From CAZPGL01 sp964586175 (GTDB lineage: Bacteria; Actinomycetota; Acidimicrobiia; Acidimicrobiales; MedAcidi-G1), in NCBI GenBank assembly GCA_964586175.1, contig CAZPGL010000017.1:1-43430 (forward strand): DNA of 43,430 bases, in the 5' to 3' direction. Made by a program: the position numbers and the translations under genes. Shown one piece after another: positions 1 through 9,318 of this stretch; positions within the stretch are counted from its first letter, which is position 1, and each line of letters starts with the position of its first letter. A model generated the notes under the pieces. It was not told the DNA's origin. It searched no databases and saw only the letters and a list, made by a program, of their open reading frames with translations.

Positions 1-27
1 CCGGGGGAACCGACGAACGTCGCCCAT
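1..27 (-). CDS. Possible 5' end of a gene running off the left edge
   Basis: An ATG at 27 reading leftwards gives nine sense codons (MGDVRRFPR) before the window ends. No function can be assigned. The reason to call it is position: a TACGCT hexamer lies six bases upstream, the same arrangement seen at many other genes of this window. It would be co-directional with the flavoprotein gene that ends at 82. Confidence 0.35.
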
Positions 28-33
28 GGGACC

Positions 34-39
34 AGCGTA
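34..39 (-). promoter_or_regulatory. Leaderless -10 element of the edge gene
   Basis: TACGCT on the minus strand, with a 6-base spacer to the ATG at 27. Inferred from the TANNNT pattern repeated across the window. Confidence 0.4.
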
Positions 40-81
40 CGGGGATCAGGCCCGGGTCGGGATCTACGGCGCCGGCCGGGT

Positions 82-1281
82 TCAGGCCCGGTGGGCGCCG
101 GGGAGCGACAGGGCGCCCCGCCGCCAGCGCCGGGGGGTGGCCACCAGGGCCCGGGGGTAGTCCTCGAACATCCACCGGGCGAAGTTGCGTCGTGTCCAGG
201 CCGTGGCCCCGGCGGCCCGGACGGCGGCCCGGGCACCGAGCGGCCGGGCCAGCACCCGCTGGAGGGCCACCGACATGCGGTGATCGGCGACCAGCTCGCG
301 GCGGACCTGCCGACGGTAGGCGGATGCGATGGCGGCGTGGTCGCCGCCGGCGACGATCGCTTCGGCCGCTTCGATGCCGGTGAGGAGGGCCTGGCCGATG
401 CCCTCGCCGGTCAGAGCGTCGGTCGCCGCCGCGGCGTCGCCGGCGAACAGTACGGGGCCATGGGCGAGCAGTGCCGTCGAGACCCGGGCCGGGATGGGCC
501 ATGCGGTGCGTCGGTCCTCTGGTCGGGCCCGGTCACCCAGGACCGCTCGGATGCCGGGCCGGTCCATGAGCCCGTCCCAGACCCGTCCGGTGTCGCCCAC
601 GGCGACCCGGCCGCCGCGCAGGACGCCGAAGCCCACGTTGGCCCGGCCGCCGGGCAGCGGGAACGACCAGGCGTAGCCGGGCAGGAGATCGGGCTCGAAC
701 CAAACGTGCAGGTCGCCGGCTGCCGGGCCGACGTCGGCGACGTACTGGCGGAAGGCGTGCCATTCGCCCCGGTAGCCGTCGTCGGCCAGGCCGAGGAGCC
801 TGCGGGTCGGGGACCACATGCCGTCGGCGGCGACGACGTGGGTGGTGGTCACGGTGCCGAGCCCGTCCACCTGCAGGCGGGCACCGGAGCCGTCGAGGTC
901 GATACCGGTGAGCGCGTGGCCCTGGTGGACGTCGGCACCCGCGGACCGGGCCAGGCCGACGAGGGCGGTGTCGTAGGAGGCGCGGGGGACCACCGCCGCG
1001 TACTGACCAGCACCTTCGGGGAGGGGGAAGGAGGTGGACCGGCCGCCGGCCGAGTGGATGACGGCGCGGTCGACGGCCTGCCAGCCGTCGATGGCCGACG
1101 GGTCGACACCGAGGCGCTCACCGAGCCGGAGGGCCAGGGCGGTGAGCCCGTCGCCGCAGCACTTGTCGCGGGGGAAGACGGCCTTGTCGACCACGGCGAC
1201 GGATCGACCGGCTTGGGCGAGGGTGATGGCGGCTGCCGAACCGGCGGGCCCGGCGCCCACGACGACCACGTCGACCTGCAT
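82..1281 (-). CDS. Geranylgeranyl reductase family FAD-dependent oxidoreductase
   Basis: The 399-residue protein opens with an FAD-binding Rossmann fold (VVGAGPAG, residues 7-14), then the CCGDGL segment typical of geranylgeranyl-reductase-like flavoproteins, and carries the second FAD motif GDAAAATDALTGEGIG in the C-terminal half. Family members reduce isoprenoid double bonds, for example in menaquinone side chains or archaeal-type lipids; the substrate here cannot be read from sequence. There is no membrane segment or signal peptide. The ATG at 1281 is preceded by a leaderless-type -10 and no ribosome binding site. The gene is followed on the same strand by the edge gene. An electron-transfer oxidoreductase of the same fold remains possible. 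Confidence 0.85.
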   Translation of the reverse strand: MQVDVVVVGAGPAGSAAAITLAQAGRSVAVVDKAVFPRDKCCGDGLTALALRLGERLGVDPSAIDGWQAVDRAVIHSAGGRSTSFPLPEGAGQYAAVVPRASYDTALVGLARSAGADVHQGHALTGIDLDGSGARLQVDGLGTVTTTHVVAADGMWSPTRRLLGLADDGYRGEWHAFRQYVADVGPAAGDLHVWFEPDLLPGYAWSFPLPGGRANVGFGVLRGGRVAVGDTGRVWDGLMDRPGIRAVLGDRARPEDRRTAWPIPARVSTALLAHGPVLFAGDAAAATDALTGEGIGQALLTGIEAAEAIVAGGDHAAIASAYRRQVRRELVADHRMSVALQRVLARPLGARAAVRAAGATAWTRRNFARWMFEDYPRALVATPRRWRRGALSLPGAHRA

Positions 1282-1289
1282 GGAGGGCG

Positions 1290-1295
1290 AGGGTA
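1290..1295 (-). promoter_or_regulatory. Leaderless -10 element for the flavoprotein gene
   Basis: TACCCT on the minus strand, 8 bases before the ATG at 1281; no Shine-Dalgarno sequence lies between. Confidence 0.55.
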
Positions 1296-1335
1296 TCCGG
1301 CGGCCGGTTGGCTGGTCGGCCGGCCGACCGTCGAC

Positions 1336-2778
1336 CTATTCGGCGGGAGCCTCGGTGGTCGTGGTGGTGGTCGTGGTGGTGGTCGTGGTGGTCGTGGTGG
1401 TCGTGGTCGTCGTCGTGGTTTCGGGGGGCTCCTCGTAGTTGGGGCAGCGGGGGTCGAGGGCCGTGGGGTCGCCGTCGACGTCCTCGAGCAGGCACTCGGT
1501 GGGGTCGGAGAGGGTGCCGTCGCAGTTCAACCCTTCAGGCCGGTACTGGGCCTGGACGTGGTCGATGGAGGTCTCACCCGACGCCAACCAGGTGCGGGTC
1601 CGTTCGGTGCGCACCGCGGTGCATTCTTCGCCGACCGGCCAGGAGACCTGTCCGGTCTGTTCGCCGGCGACCCACGGCTCGGAGTACATCTCGACGGTCA
1701 CCGAGTCGGGGGTCACCGACGTCCAGATGACGATCGGAAACGGTGTGATGTTGTTGACCCGCAGATCGGGCCAGCCCCATGACACGGTGGCCTCCCGGCC
1801 GTACGGGTAGCGGCGGAAGTAGATGGAGTGGCTCTGGTAGGCGGCGAAGTCGAGGCCGGAGAAGAAGGCGGCGTTGAAGAAGGTGGTGGCGTATTGCGAG
1901 ATGCCGCCGCCGACGGCCTGGATGAGTACACCGTTCACGATGGCCCCGTCGGCCACGAAGCCCTTCTCGGTGGTGCGCTGACCGACGTGGTCGTTGACCG
2001 AGAACGTGTCGCCGGGCTGGATCACGGCCCGGCGGGTCAACTCGGCGATGCGGTGGATGTTGGTGACCCGGGGCCGGCCGGCCGGATAGTAGGTGGTGAA
2101 GCCGCCGATGCGGTGGGTGATGCCGAGGGCCTCGAGCCACTCGCGGCCCAGGTCCCGGGGCACGTCGACGAGTTCGAGGACGGCGTGGTTGGCGCCCTCG
2201 AGCAGGGCCTGGGCCACCGTCTGGGGGTCGCCCGGTGCGCAGCACACCTGGTCGGGTTCGCCGCCGTCGACCACCATCACGTCGTCGTCGCCGGCCGACA
2301 GGTGGACGTCGGAGCCTTCGACGACGACGCCGGTCATGTCGCGCCACAGGGCGGCGTCGACCGCGGCCACGTCGACGACGGGGTCGAGCCCGTCGAGAGC
2401 CAGCCAGGACCGGACCTCGTCGGGGGCGAAGGCGAACGCCCGTCCGTCCGACACGGCCACGAAGCCGTCGGCGGCCAGATCGCCGAGCGCGGCTTCGGCG
2501 TTGGAGATGGCGTCGGGATCCAGGGTCGTGGTCGTCGCGGGCGGGCTGCTCGTGGACGGGGCCGATGCGAAGGTCGGCGGCGAGGTCGGCGGGGCGGTGA
2601 CGGTGATGGAGGGCTGGGTTGTCGCCGGGCCGACGGCCGATTCGTCGTCACCAGCGGCGACGAGCGTCGCGATCACGGCAATCACGACCAGAACCCCGGC
2701 CACCGCCGCGGCCACCAGGCCGACGCGCCGCCCGCGGTCCGGTGAGGGAGCCCAGCGGCGGCCCGTGCGTCGGATCAC
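1336..2778 (-). CDS. VanW family protein with N-terminal anchor and poly-Thr C-terminus
   Basis: 480 residues. A short basic N-terminus precedes one membrane helix (about 19-42), a Thr/Pro/Ser-rich linker (50-87), a pre-domain (90-215) resembling the region that precedes VanW in YoaR-like proteins, and a VanW domain (about 225-368) with GDTFSVNDHVGQRT and the hallmark GGGISQYATTFFNAAFFSG. The end is an uninterrupted run of 22 threonines (about 454-475) followed by EAPAE. VanW-domain proteins are cell-surface proteins thought to act near peptidoglycan, but their chemistry is not firmly known. The topology suggests a tethered extracytoplasmic protein. The pre-domain contains CC and the C-terminal part several Cys, which may form disulfides. 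The GTG start at 2778 lies 7 bases from a TACCCT -10. Confidence 0.85.
   Translation of the reverse strand: MIRRTGRRWAPSPDRGRRVGLVAAAVAGVLVVIAVIATLVAAGDDESAVGPATTQPSITVTAPPTSPPTFASAPSTSSPPATTTTLDPDAISNAEAALGDLAADGFVAVSDGRAFAFAPDEVRSWLALDGLDPVVDVAAVDAALWRDMTGVVVEGSDVHLSAGDDDVMVVDGGEPDQVCCAPGDPQTVAQALLEGANHAVLELVDVPRDLGREWLEALGITHRIGGFTTYYPAGRPRVTNIHRIAELTRRAVIQPGDTFSVNDHVGQRTTEKGFVADGAIVNGVLIQAVGGGISQYATTFFNAAFFSGLDFAAYQSHSIYFRRYPYGREATVSWGWPDLRVNNITPFPIVIWTSVTPDSVTVEMYSEPWVAGEQTGQVSWPVGEECTAVRTERTRTWLASGETSIDHVQAQYRPEGLNCDGTLSDPTECLLEDVDGDPTALDPRCPNYEEPPETTTTTTTTTTTTTTTTTTTTTTEAPAE
1354..1419. repeat. Trinucleotide microsatellite encoding 22 Thr
   Basis: Twenty-two consecutive ggt/cgt triplets on the plus strand are acc/acg Thr codons on the minus strand. 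Only the third codon base varies. Length changes by slippage would stay in frame, changing the Thr tract of the VanW protein without breaking it. Confidence 0.9.
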
Positions 2779-2785
2779 GCAGCCG

Positions 2786-2791
2786 AGGGTA
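2786..2791 (-). promoter_or_regulatory. Leaderless -10 element for the VanW gene
   Basis: TACCCT on the minus strand with a 7-base spacer to the GTG at 2778. Confidence 0.55.
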
Positions 2792-2827
2792 GTGGTGCCG
2801 GTGGTCCTGGACCGGGAGGGGGCCGGG

Positions 2828-3487
2828 TCAGAAAAGCCGCAGGTGGTCGGACTCGATGCCCCGTAGCTCGTCGTAGTCGACGACCACGCAGCCGATGCCG
2901 CGATCCTCGGCCAGCACCCTGGCCTGAGGCTTGATCTCCTGGGCGGCGTAGACGCCCCGAACCGGTGCCAGCGAGGGGTCGCGGTTCAAGAACTCCAGGT
3001 AGCGGGTCAGCTGCTCGACACCGTCGATCTCACCTCGCCGTTTGACCTCGATGGCGACGGCGGCACCGTCGGGGTCACGGCACAACAGGTCGACCGGACC
3101 GATGTCGGTGGGGTACTCGCGACGCACCAGCCGCAGCCCTTCGCCGAGCGTGGTGGGGTCGGCGGCCAACAGCTCCTGGAGGTGGGCTTCGACCCCGTCC
3201 TTCTGGAGGCCCGGGTCGACACCCAGGTCGTGGGCCGTGTCGCTCAGCACCTCGGTGATGGTGATGGTCAGCACCTCGCCCTTCGGGTTCGACACCCGCC
3301 ACACGTCGTTCTCCTCGACGAGTCGGTTGGGGGCGTTCATCCAGTTGAGCGGCTTGTAGGCGCCGCCATCCGCGTGGATGGCCACACAGCCGTCAGCTTT
3401 CACCATGATGAGCCGCACCGCCTCGGGCAGGTGGGCGGTGAGTCGGCCGTCGTAGTCGACGGTGCAGCGGGCGATGAGGAGGCGCAC
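2828..3487 (-). CDS. nucS: Mismatch-specific endonuclease NucS/EndoMS
   Basis: NucS is the endonuclease of the MutSL-independent mismatch repair pathway of many actinobacteria and archaea; it cuts both strands at mismatches and works with the sliding clamp. The chosen start is GTG at 3487 (VRLLIARCTVDYDGRL), giving 219 residues, the usual size. An upstream in-frame extension would lie inside cysQ and reads as an Arg/Pro-rich shadow. The RecB-like nuclease core is clear: the Asp of GPVDLL and the Glu/Lys of AIEVKRR. The protein ends in DHLRLF, resembling the C-terminal clamp-binding tail of the family. It starts 14 bases after the cysQ stop with no promoter of its own visible, so it is probably co-transcribed with cysQ. 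No mutS or mutL is in the window. Confidence 0.93.
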   Translation of the reverse strand: MRLLIARCTVDYDGRLTAHLPEAVRLIMVKADGCVAIHADGGAYKPLNWMNAPNRLVEENDVWRVSNPKGEVLTITITEVLSDTAHDLGVDPGLQKDGVEAHLQELLAADPTTLGEGLRLVRREYPTDIGPVDLLCRDPDGAAVAIEVKRRGEIDGVEQLTRYLEFLNRDPSLAPVRGVYAAQEIKPQARVLAEDRGIGCVVVDYDELRGIESDHLRLF

Positions 3488-3501
3488 GGGTCGGTTCCGC
3501 T

Positions 3502-4302
3502 TCAGCCGGCGAGCACGGACAGGGTCGCCTCGGCCAGCTCGGGGCGACAGATCAGCAGGTCGGGAAGATACGGGTCGGGTCGGTTGTAGGCCAGCGGCGC
3601 ACCGTCGATGCGGGAGACGTGGCAGCCGGCGGCGGCGGCCACCGCGGCCGGGGCGCAGTTGTCCCACTCGTACTGGCCGCCGGAATGTACGTAGACGTCG
3701 ACTTCACCGCGGACCACTGCCATGGCCTTGGCCCCGGCCGAACCCATCTCGACCAGGCGGCCGCCCAGCGCCTCGGCCACGGCGAGGGCCTCGGCGGGTG
3801 GCCGGGAGCGGCTGACGACGACCCGGGGGGTGTCGGGCACCTGGGCCAGGTCGGCCACCGACGGGGGTCGACCGGTGTCGAGGGTGAGGTCGAGGCCGGG
3901 GAGGGCCACCGCACCGACGACGGCGAGCCCGTCGACGGCCAGGGCCACGTGGACCGCCCAGTCGGTGCGGGGTGGTTCGCTGTACTCGCGGGTGCCATCC
4001 ACCGGGTCGATGATCCAGACCCTGGACGCCCCCGCCCTGTCGGGGTGCACGGCGGCCGGTGAACCCTCTTCGGACAGCACGGCGTCGCCGGGTCGGGCCT
4101 CGGCCAGGGCGGCCATGAGGAACTCGTGGGACCGCTGGTCGCCCTCGTGCTTCATGACGGCCGCCGGGGCACCCTCGGCGTCGAGCCGTGACCGGATCGA
4201 GACGAGCACCTCGCCGGCCCGGGTCGCCAGGTCACCGGCCAGACGGTGGTCGGCGAGCAGGTGGTTGCCAGAACGGTCCCCGGCCGGTGCTTCCATGTTC
4301 AT
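3502..4302 (-). CDS. cysQ: 3'(2'),5'-bisphosphate nucleotidase CysQ
   Basis: An inositol-monophosphatase superfamily enzyme of 266 residues. The metal and phosphate motif WIIDPVDGT sits at 96-104, an upstream acidic SEEG loop at 77-80, and the C-terminal WDNCAP motif carries the third metal Asp. CysQ hydrolyses PAP, the by-product of PAPS-dependent sulfur transfer, to AMP and can also cleave PAPS. This role is supported by the divergent cysDNC operon, which makes PAPS. A plain inositol phosphatase is less likely in this setting. ATG 4302 is preceded by a possible AAAGAT -10 at 7 bases; ATG 4296 is an alternative. nucS follows in the same transcript. Confidence 0.9.
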   Translation of the reverse strand: MNMEAPAGDRSGNHLLADHRLAGDLATRAGEVLVSIRSRLDAEGAPAAVMKHEGDQRSHEFLMAALAEARPGDAVLSEEGSPAAVHPDRAGASRVWIIDPVDGTREYSEPPRTDWAVHVALAVDGLAVVGAVALPGLDLTLDTGRPPSVADLAQVPDTPRVVVSRSRPPAEALAVAEALGGRLVEMGSAGAKAMAVVRGEVDVYVHSGGQYEWDNCAPAAVAAAAGCHVSRIDGAPLAYNRPDPYLPDLLICRPELAEATLSVLAG

Positions 4303-4309
4303 TGGGGCG

Positions 4310-4315
4310 ATCTTT
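4310..4315 (-). promoter_or_regulatory. Candidate -10 element for cysQ-nucS
   Basis: AAAGAT on the minus strand, 7 bases before the ATG at 4302. It keeps only the conserved second A and final T of the TANNNT pattern, so it is weaker than the others. Confidence 0.35.
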
Positions 4316-4323
4316 GCAGACTC

Positions 4324-4353
4324 GTCGGCCTACCCTGTGGTCTGCAGGCCGAC
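4324..4353. promoter_or_regulatory. Perfect inverted repeat around the cysD -10: operator candidate
   Basis: GTCGGCCT (4324-4331) and AGGCCGAC (4346-4353) are exact reverse complements separated by 14 bases. The arms start 22 bases apart, about two helical turns. The hexamer TACCCT (4331-4336), the likely cysD -10, begins at the last base of the left arm. A dimeric regulator bound here would cover the promoter; a leader hairpin is an alternative reading. Confidence 0.45.
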
Positions 4354-4380
4354 CGTTGATGAGGCACCCCGGGGCTCCAC

Positions 4381-5292
4381 GTGATCACCACCTACGAACT
4401 CAGCCATCTGGACCACCTCGAGGCCGAGTCGATCCACATTTTCCGCGAGGTGGCAGCTGAGTTCGAACGACCCTGCCTGCTGTTCTCCGGCGGCAAGGAT
4501 TCGATCGTCATGCTGCGGCTGGCCGAGAAGGCGTTCTGGCCGACCCGGCTCCCGTTTCCGGTGATGCACGTCGACACCGGCCACAACTTTCCCGAGGTGC
4601 TCGAGTTCCGGGACCGCCGGGTCGACGAACTGGGGGCCCGTCTTGTCGTGGCGTCGGTGCAGCGGTCGATCGACGAGGGGCGGGTCGTCGAGGAGACCGG
4701 TCCCCGGGCCAGCCGTAACCGCCTCCAGACCACCACCCTGCTCGACGCCATCGAGGAGCACCGGTTCGACGCCCTGTTCGGCGGGGCCCGCCGCGACGAG
4801 GAGAAGGCCCGGGCCAAGGAGCGGGTGTACTCGTTCCGGGACGACTTCGGCCAGTGGGACCCCAAGAACCAGCGCCCCGAGCTGTGGAACCTCTACAACG
4901 GCCGCATCCGGCAGGGCGAGCACATCCGGGTGTTCCCCATCTCGAACTGGACCGAGCTGGACATCTGGCAGTACATCGAGCGGGAGGGGATCGAGATCCC
5001 CAGCGTCTACTTCGCCCACGACCGGCAGGTGTTCGCTCGGGACGGCATGTGGCTGGCCGACTGTGAGCACGTGACGCGCGCCGAGGGCGAGGACGTCGTG
5101 ACCCGCCAGGTGCGGTACCGCACGGTGGGCGACATGTCGTGCACCGGTGCCGTCGAGTCCGATGCCGACACCCTCGAGGCGATCATCGAGGAGGTGTCGG
5201 CGACCCGCATCACCGAACGGGGCGCCACCCGGGCCGACGACCGCACCTCCGAAGCGGCCATGGAGGACCGCAAGAAGGAGGGGTACTTCTGA
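4381..5292 (+). CDS. cysD: Sulfate adenylyltransferase small subunit CysD
   Basis: CysD is the PP-loop adenylyl transferase subunit of ATP sulfurylase; with the GTPase CysN it converts sulfate and ATP to adenosine 5'-phosphosulfate. The 303-residue protein has the PP-loop SGGKDS at 36-41, followed by HVDTGHNFPEV and the GGARRDEEKARAKER segment typical of CysD. GTG 4381 is the only sensible start because no upstream in-frame codon precedes the conserved N-terminus; a ribosome binding site is not obvious. It overlaps cysN by one base (TGATG), so translation is probably coupled. The promoter is taken to be TACCCT at 4331, leaving a leader of roughly 35-40 bases. Confidence 0.95.
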   Translation: MITTYELSHLDHLEAESIHIFREVAAEFERPCLLFSGGKDSIVMLRLAEKAFWPTRLPFPVMHVDTGHNFPEVLEFRDRRVDELGARLVVASVQRSIDEGRVVEETGPRASRNRLQTTTLLDAIEEHRFDALFGGARRDEEKARAKERVYSFRDDFGQWDPKNQRPELWNLYNGRIRQGEHIRVFPISNWTELDIWQYIEREGIEIPSVYFAHDRQVFARDGMWLADCEHVTRAEGEDVVTRQVRYRTVGDMSCTGAVESDADTLEAIIEEVSATRITERGATRADDRTSEAAMEDRKKEGYF

Positions 5293-6548
5293 TGGAGCTC
5301 CTCCGGTTCGCCACCGCGGGCAGCGTGGACGACGGCAAGTCGACGCTGATCGGCCGGCTGCTGTACGACACCAAGACCATCTTCCAGGACCAGCTCGAGG
5401 CCATCGAGCGCACCTCGGAGCAGATGGGCAACGAGTACACGAACCTGGCCCTGTTGACTGACGGCCTGCGGGCCGAACGCGAGCAGGGCATCACCATCGA
5501 CGTGGCGTACCGCTACTTCGCCACGCCGAAACGCAAGTTCATCATCGCCGACACACCGGGCCATATTCAGTACACGCGGAACATGGTGACCGGGGCATCC
5601 ACCGCCGACCTGGCCCTGGTGCTCGTCGACGCCCGCCATGGGGTGGTCGAGCAGTCGCGGCGCCATGCCTTCCTCGCGTCGCTGCTGCGGATTCCCCACC
5701 TCGTCGTGTGCGTCAACAAGATGGATCTCGTCGACTACGACGAGAAGGCGTTCGAGAAGGCCAAGGCTGAGTTCCGCGAGTTCGCCATGAAGCTCGACAT
5801 CACCGACCTCACCTTCATTCCGGTGTCGGCCCTGCACGGCGACAACGTGGTCGACCGGTCGGACAACATGCCGTGGTACGAGGGGGCAGCGCTGCTGCAT
5901 CATCTCGAGGAGGTGCACATCGCCTCCGACCGCAACCTGGTCGACGCCCGGTTCCCGGTGCAGTACGTGATCCGTCCGCAGTCCGACGAGCACCACGACT
6001 ACCGGGGCTACGCCGGCACAGTGGTCGGCGGGGTGTTCAAGCCGGGTGACGAGGTGATGGTGCTGCCGAGCGGGTTCACGTCGACGGTGGCGGCCATCGA
6101 CACCTTCGACGGTCCGGTCGACGAGGCGTTCGCACCGATGGCGGTCACCATCCGGTTGGCCGACGACATCGACGTGTCCCGGGGCGACACCATCTGCCGG
6201 CCCGGGAACCAGCCCACCACCGGCCAGGACGTGCAGGCCATGGTGTGCTGGATGTCCGACGCCTCCCGATTGGCACCCCGCACGAAGCTGGCCATCAAGC
6301 ACACCACCCGGGCGGCCCGGGTGATGGTGACCGACCTGCAGTACCGGCTCGACGTCAACACCCTGCACCGCGACGAGGACGCCGATTCACTGGGCCTCAA
6401 CGAGATCGGCCGGGTGTCGCTGCGCTGCACCCAACCGCTGTTCTTCGACGAGTACCGCCGCAACCGGTCCACCGGCTCGTTCGTGCTGGTCGACGAGGTC
6501 ACCAACGCCACGGTCGCCGCCGGCATGATCATCGGCGCCGGAGCCTGA
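5292..6548 (+). CDS. cysN: Sulfate adenylyltransferase GTPase subunit CysN
   Basis: A 418-residue EF-Tu-like GTPase. The P-loop GSVDDGKS is at 10-17, DTPGH forms the G3 motif and NKMD the G4 motif; beta-barrel domains II and III fill the C-terminal half. GTP hydrolysis by CysN drives APS formation by CysD. Unlike the fused CysNC proteins of mycobacteria, the chain stops after the barrel domains and the APS kinase is a separate gene four bases downstream. Start ATG 5292 overlaps the cysD stop. Upstream in-frame codons back to 5139 lie inside cysD and are not used. Confidence 0.95.
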   Translation: MELLRFATAGSVDDGKSTLIGRLLYDTKTIFQDQLEAIERTSEQMGNEYTNLALLTDGLRAEREQGITIDVAYRYFATPKRKFIIADTPGHIQYTRNMVTGASTADLALVLVDARHGVVEQSRRHAFLASLLRIPHLVVCVNKMDLVDYDEKAFEKAKAEFREFAMKLDITDLTFIPVSALHGDNVVDRSDNMPWYEGAALLHHLEEVHIASDRNLVDARFPVQYVIRPQSDEHHDYRGYAGTVVGGVFKPGDEVMVLPSGFTSTVAAIDTFDGPVDEAFAPMAVTIRLADDIDVSRGDTICRPGNQPTTGQDVQAMVCWMSDASRLAPRTKLAIKHTTRAARVMVTDLQYRLDVNTLHRDEDADSLGLNEIGRVSLRCTQPLFFDEYRRNRSTGSFVLVDEVTNATVAAGMIIGAGA

Positions 6549-6552
6549 CTCG

Positions 6553-7161
6553 GTGGGGGAGCAGTCCGCCGCCGACCGCAGTCCGGGTGTCGTCTGGCAC
6601 GCCGGCACGTTCGACCGTGACGAGCGGGTCGAGGCGCTCGGCCAGCGGGGGGCCACGGTGTGGTTCACCGGCCTGTCCGGTTCGGGCAAGTCGACGGTGG
6701 CCGTGGCCTGCGAGCGGCTGTTGGTCGCCGCCGGGCATCCGGCGTACCTGCTCGACGGCGACAACCTGCGCTACGGCCTGAACGGCGACCTGGGGTTCTC
6801 GGCCGAGGACCGCCACGAGAACGTGCGCCGGGTGGCCGAGGTGGCCCGGTTGTTCGCCGATGCCGGGGTGGTGGCGTTGGTGCCGCTCATCAGCCCGTAC
6901 CGGGACGGGCGGGACCGGGCCCGCGCCCTGCACGAGGCGGCCGGCGTGCCGTTCTTCGAGGTGTTCGTGGACACCCCGCTCGAGGAGTGCGAGGCCCGTG
7001 ACCCCAAGGGCCTGTACGCCAAGGCCCGGGCCGGGGAGCTCACCGGGTTCACCGGCATCGACGACCCCTACGAGGCCCCCGAGGCCCCCGACCTGGTGCT
7101 CACCCCGGCCGACGGCGCCCCGGTGGCCGCGGCCACCCGGGTGCTCGATCTACTGGGCTGA
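6553..7161 (+). CDS. cysC: Adenylylsulfate kinase CysC
   Basis: CysC phosphorylates APS at the 3' hydroxyl to make PAPS, the last step of the operon. The 202-residue protein has a Walker A motif GLSGSGKS at 40-47, the LDGDNLR substrate motif, the FSAEDRHENVRRV helix and the PLISPYRDGR and FVDTPLEECEARDPKGLY signatures of APS kinases. GTG 6553 comes four bases after the cysN stop. The presence of PAPS formation, rather than only APS, fits the divergent PAP phosphatase cysQ. The gene ends four bases from the convergent membrane-protein gene; both stop codons lie inside the 12-base palindrome CTGAGCTCTCAG (7158-7169). Confidence 0.95.
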   Translation: MGEQSAADRSPGVVWHAGTFDRDERVEALGQRGATVWFTGLSGSGKSTVAVACERLLVAAGHPAYLLDGDNLRYGLNGDLGFSAEDRHENVRRVAEVARLFADAGVVALVPLISPYRDGRDRARALHEAAGVPFFEVFVDTPLEECEARDPKGLYAKARAGELTGFTGIDDPYEAPEAPDLVLTPADGAPVAAATRVLDLLG

Positions 7162-7165
7162 GCTC

Positions 7166-7509
7166 TCAGTCGCCGGCGGTGCGGCGGCCCAGGTCGACAG
7201 CGGCCCGCACCGCGGCCCGCACCGCGTCCTCGTCGGCCCCGGCGGCCACCAGCCCCTGCACCCGGTCCTCGACCTCGGCGGCCACGGCCTCGTCGGCTGA
7301 CGCCGCGGCCTCGACGGCGGGCACCAGCGCTCCGACCAGCAGCAGGGACAGGGCCCCCACGGCCCCGACGACCCCGAAGGTGATGGCGCCGCCGATGGAG
7401 TCGGCGATGGACAGCACGATCATCCCGGCGATGCCGGTCACGCACAGCACGAGCGCCGCTCCCCGCACGACCGACGGGGCGACGATGCGGGTGCGGGCGT
7501 CGGCGGCGG

Positions 7510-7513
<4 letters not shown>
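7166..7513 (-). CDS. Small two-helix membrane protein, translationally coupled to ettA
   Basis: Unrecognised. With the GTG start at 7513 (VTAADARTRIVAP) it has 115 residues: two hydrophobic helices in the first two thirds (SVVRGAALVLCVTGIAGMIV and a Gly/Ala/Leu-rich second one) and a soluble acidic, Ala-rich amphipathic tail. The GTG overlaps the ettA stop in a GTGA, which favours this start over the longer frame running back inside ettA. A functional link to EttA is only suggested by coupling. It could be a conserved actinobacterial membrane protein; no catalytic motif is visible. Confidence 0.65.
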
Positions 7514-9210
<1,697 letters not shown>

Positions 9211-9218
9211 GGGGCCCG

Positions 9219-9224
9219 AGGCTA
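9219..9224 (-). promoter_or_regulatory. Leaderless -10 element for ettA
   Basis: TAGCCT on the minus strand, 8 bases before the GTG at 9210. Confidence 0.55.
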
Positions 9225-9262
9225 CCGGCGCCGCCGCGTGGGCCTGTGGCCCGGCCGGTCCG

Positions 9263-9268
9263 TACCAT
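9263..9268 (+). promoter_or_regulatory. -10 element placed for the mini-ORF start at 9277
   Basis: TACCAT ends 8 bases before ATG 9277, the spacing seen at leaderless genes here. It is 46 bases from the HAD start at 9315, so it fits the mini-ORF better than the HAD gene itself. Confidence 0.5.
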
Positions 9269-9276
9269 CGGCGCCG

Positions 9277-9318
9277 ATGACCGACGCCGTCCCCCTGGCC
9301 CCCACCGCCCGCCCATGA
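9277..9318 (+). CDS. 13-codon mini-ORF overlapping the HAD gene start
   Basis: ATG 9277 opens MTDAVPLAPTARP and stops in an ATGA overlap with the HAD start at 9315. Its first 16 bases repeat exactly at the HAD start. It sits at leaderless distance from a -10 element, so ribosomes may begin here and re-initiate on the HAD gene. It may equally be a by-product of a small duplication with no role. Confidence 0.4.
   Translation: MTDAVPLAPTARP

Noticed and set aside
1354..1419. Repeat as a possible CRISPR array
   Set aside because: Contiguous triplets without spacers, inside a reading frame; a coding microsatellite.
91..1782. Plus-strand open frame rich in Gly and Arg opposite the flavoprotein and VanW genes
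   Set aside because: It spans two well-supported minus genes and their intergenic gap and has no recognisable domain.
3488..3667. Longer NucS with 60 extra N-terminal residues
   Set aside because: The extension lies within cysQ, is Arg/Pro-rich and is absent from the family; GTG 3487 fits the conserved start.
4359..4460. 33-codon open frame overlapping the cysD start, as a cysteine leader peptide
   Set aside because: It contains no cysteine codons and has no ribosome binding site; probably a chance shadow of cysD.
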